From JBCDGZ01 sp038750655 (lineage in GTDB: Bacteria; Bacteroidota; Bacteroidia; Chitinophagales; Saprospiraceae), in contig JBCDGZ010000014.1 in the NCBI GenBank assembly GCA_038750655.1, forward strand, positions 1-64,000: a DNA stretch of 64,000 nt. Reading direction: 5' to 3'. Of this stretch, positions 63,539 to 64,000 are shown piece after piece. Below the pieces are notes generated by a model that was not told the DNA's origin, made no database searches, and saw nothing but the letters and a program-made list of their open reading frames with translations. The stretch's first letter is position 1. Every line of letters starts with the position of its first letter. A program made the translations under genes and the position numbers.

Positions 63539-64000
63539 TTACTGGAACAGTTGTAAATATTCTTTGAACAAATACTGTTTTCTCCGTCGATTGTGCTCAT
63601 TCATTTGTGAGATAATCCCTAGCTGCTCTAGGTCACTGATTAGTTTATAGGCTGAAGGCAAAGATAGACTAGTTGTAGCCTGCACTTTTTTAGCATCGAT
63701 CATTGGATGTTGATATAGATATTCTAAAACGGACCTGCCGTTGAGTACCCGATTGCCGAGAGCTTGAAGTTTATGGTCTACCTCTTTTTGTAGTTTCAGT
63801 ATTTTATCAAAAGTCTCAATACTTTTTTTTGAAGTTTCTATGATGCCCACTAAAAAGAATTTACACCATTGAATCAGGTCGCTTTTTTCTCTGACACGCA
63901 TAAGATTCTCGTAGTACAAGCGCTTATTTTTTTCAAAGAAATCTGATAGATACAATACAGGCTTTTTCAGAATACCTTGCTCTACAAGAAATAAGGTGAT
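63539..64000 (-). CDS. Fic-family protein, C-terminal part (runs off the window)
   Basis: The frame continues to the window edge, so the N-terminal part with the Fic HxFx(D/E)GNGRxxR motif is not visible. Before the first in-window TTG start the frame reads ITLFLVEQGILKKPVLYLSDFFEKNKRLYYENL. Next is MRVREKSDLIQWCKFFLVGIIETSKKSIETF, then a winged-helix-like end (VLNGRSVLEYLYQHPMIDAKKVQATTSLSLPSAYKLISDLEQLGII). These are the standard C-terminal features of bacterial Fic AMP-transferases with an HTH domain. Activity cannot be judged. Convergent with the FG-GAP gene. Confidence 0.8.
   Translation of the reverse strand: MTLFLVEQGILKKPVLYLSDFFEKNKRLYYENLMRVREKSDLIQWCKFFLVGIIETSKKSIETFDKILKLQKEVDHKLQALGNRVLNGRSVLEYLYQHPMIDAKKVQATTSLSLPSAYKLISDLEQLGIISQMNEHNRRRKQYLFKEYLQLFQ

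Overview
The window is chromosomal DNA from a member of the Bacteroidota, most likely a Saprospiria (Lewinella-like) marine or freshwater glider. The evidence is the gliding genes gldD and gldE, two proteins with type IX secretion (T9SS) C-terminal sorting domains, HELVH-peptidase/TolB-propeller/barrel and sortilin-like surface proteins, a YXYXY-type histidine kinase paired with a LytTR regulator, and several promoters of the Bacteroidota form (TTG, about 20 nt, TAnnTTTG). No phage, IS element, CRISPR array, rRNA or origin was found.

Layout. 1-4.6 kb: a partial + strand gene, then the leftward mutY / ssb-gldE-gldD block and an ECF sigma factor. 4.8-9.2 kb: M28 peptidase, an SDR, a TRAP solute-binding protein and a Sua5-type tRNA-modification enzyme, all rightward. 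9.3-15.5 kb: a leftward run of seven genes (DUF2891, membrane protein, lipoprotein, metallophosphoesterase, TRAP dctQ, dctM, truncated haemoglobin). 15.6-20.7 kb: ATP-dependent 5-oxoprolinase followed directly by an Nramp-related transporter that has lost the canonical metal-binding motifs. 20.7-29.7 kb: histidine kinase/LytTR pair, a large peptidase/propeller/barrel protein and an M14 carboxypeptidase. 29.9-33.6 kb: clpB and a degenerate MtfA-like protein.

33.7-43.9 kb is the most informative region. tRNA-Phe is followed 25 nt later by a 25-codon leader peptide with five consecutive His codons, an antiterminator/terminator pair, and hisG-D-C-B-H, then (after a hairpin-rich spacer and a sortilin-like gene) hisA-F. 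This is a complete transcription attenuator of the histidine operon readable from sequence, probably co-transcribed with the tRNA. hisIE is absent. 44-46.6 kb: a dehydratase, a likely promoter-to-terminator small RNA of about 200 nt with no ORF, and a three-gene sigma / membrane anti-sigma-like / Spy-like periplasmic protein operon.

46.7-53.6 kb: OXA-like lipoprotein with altered active-site motifs, pgeF, arylsulfotransferase-like T9SS cargo, BstA/YfiT-like enzyme, Tat-exported sugar isomerase-like protein, ppk1. 53.8-58.9 kb: SAP/DUF6434 protein, a PIN toxin/HTH antitoxin pair, and a SWIM-SNF2 helicase. 59-64 kb: isoaspartyl peptidase, a giant FG-GAP repeat T9SS cargo, and the C-terminal part of a Fic-family protein running off the window.

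Functional names come from motif and family recognition by eye; no database search was run.
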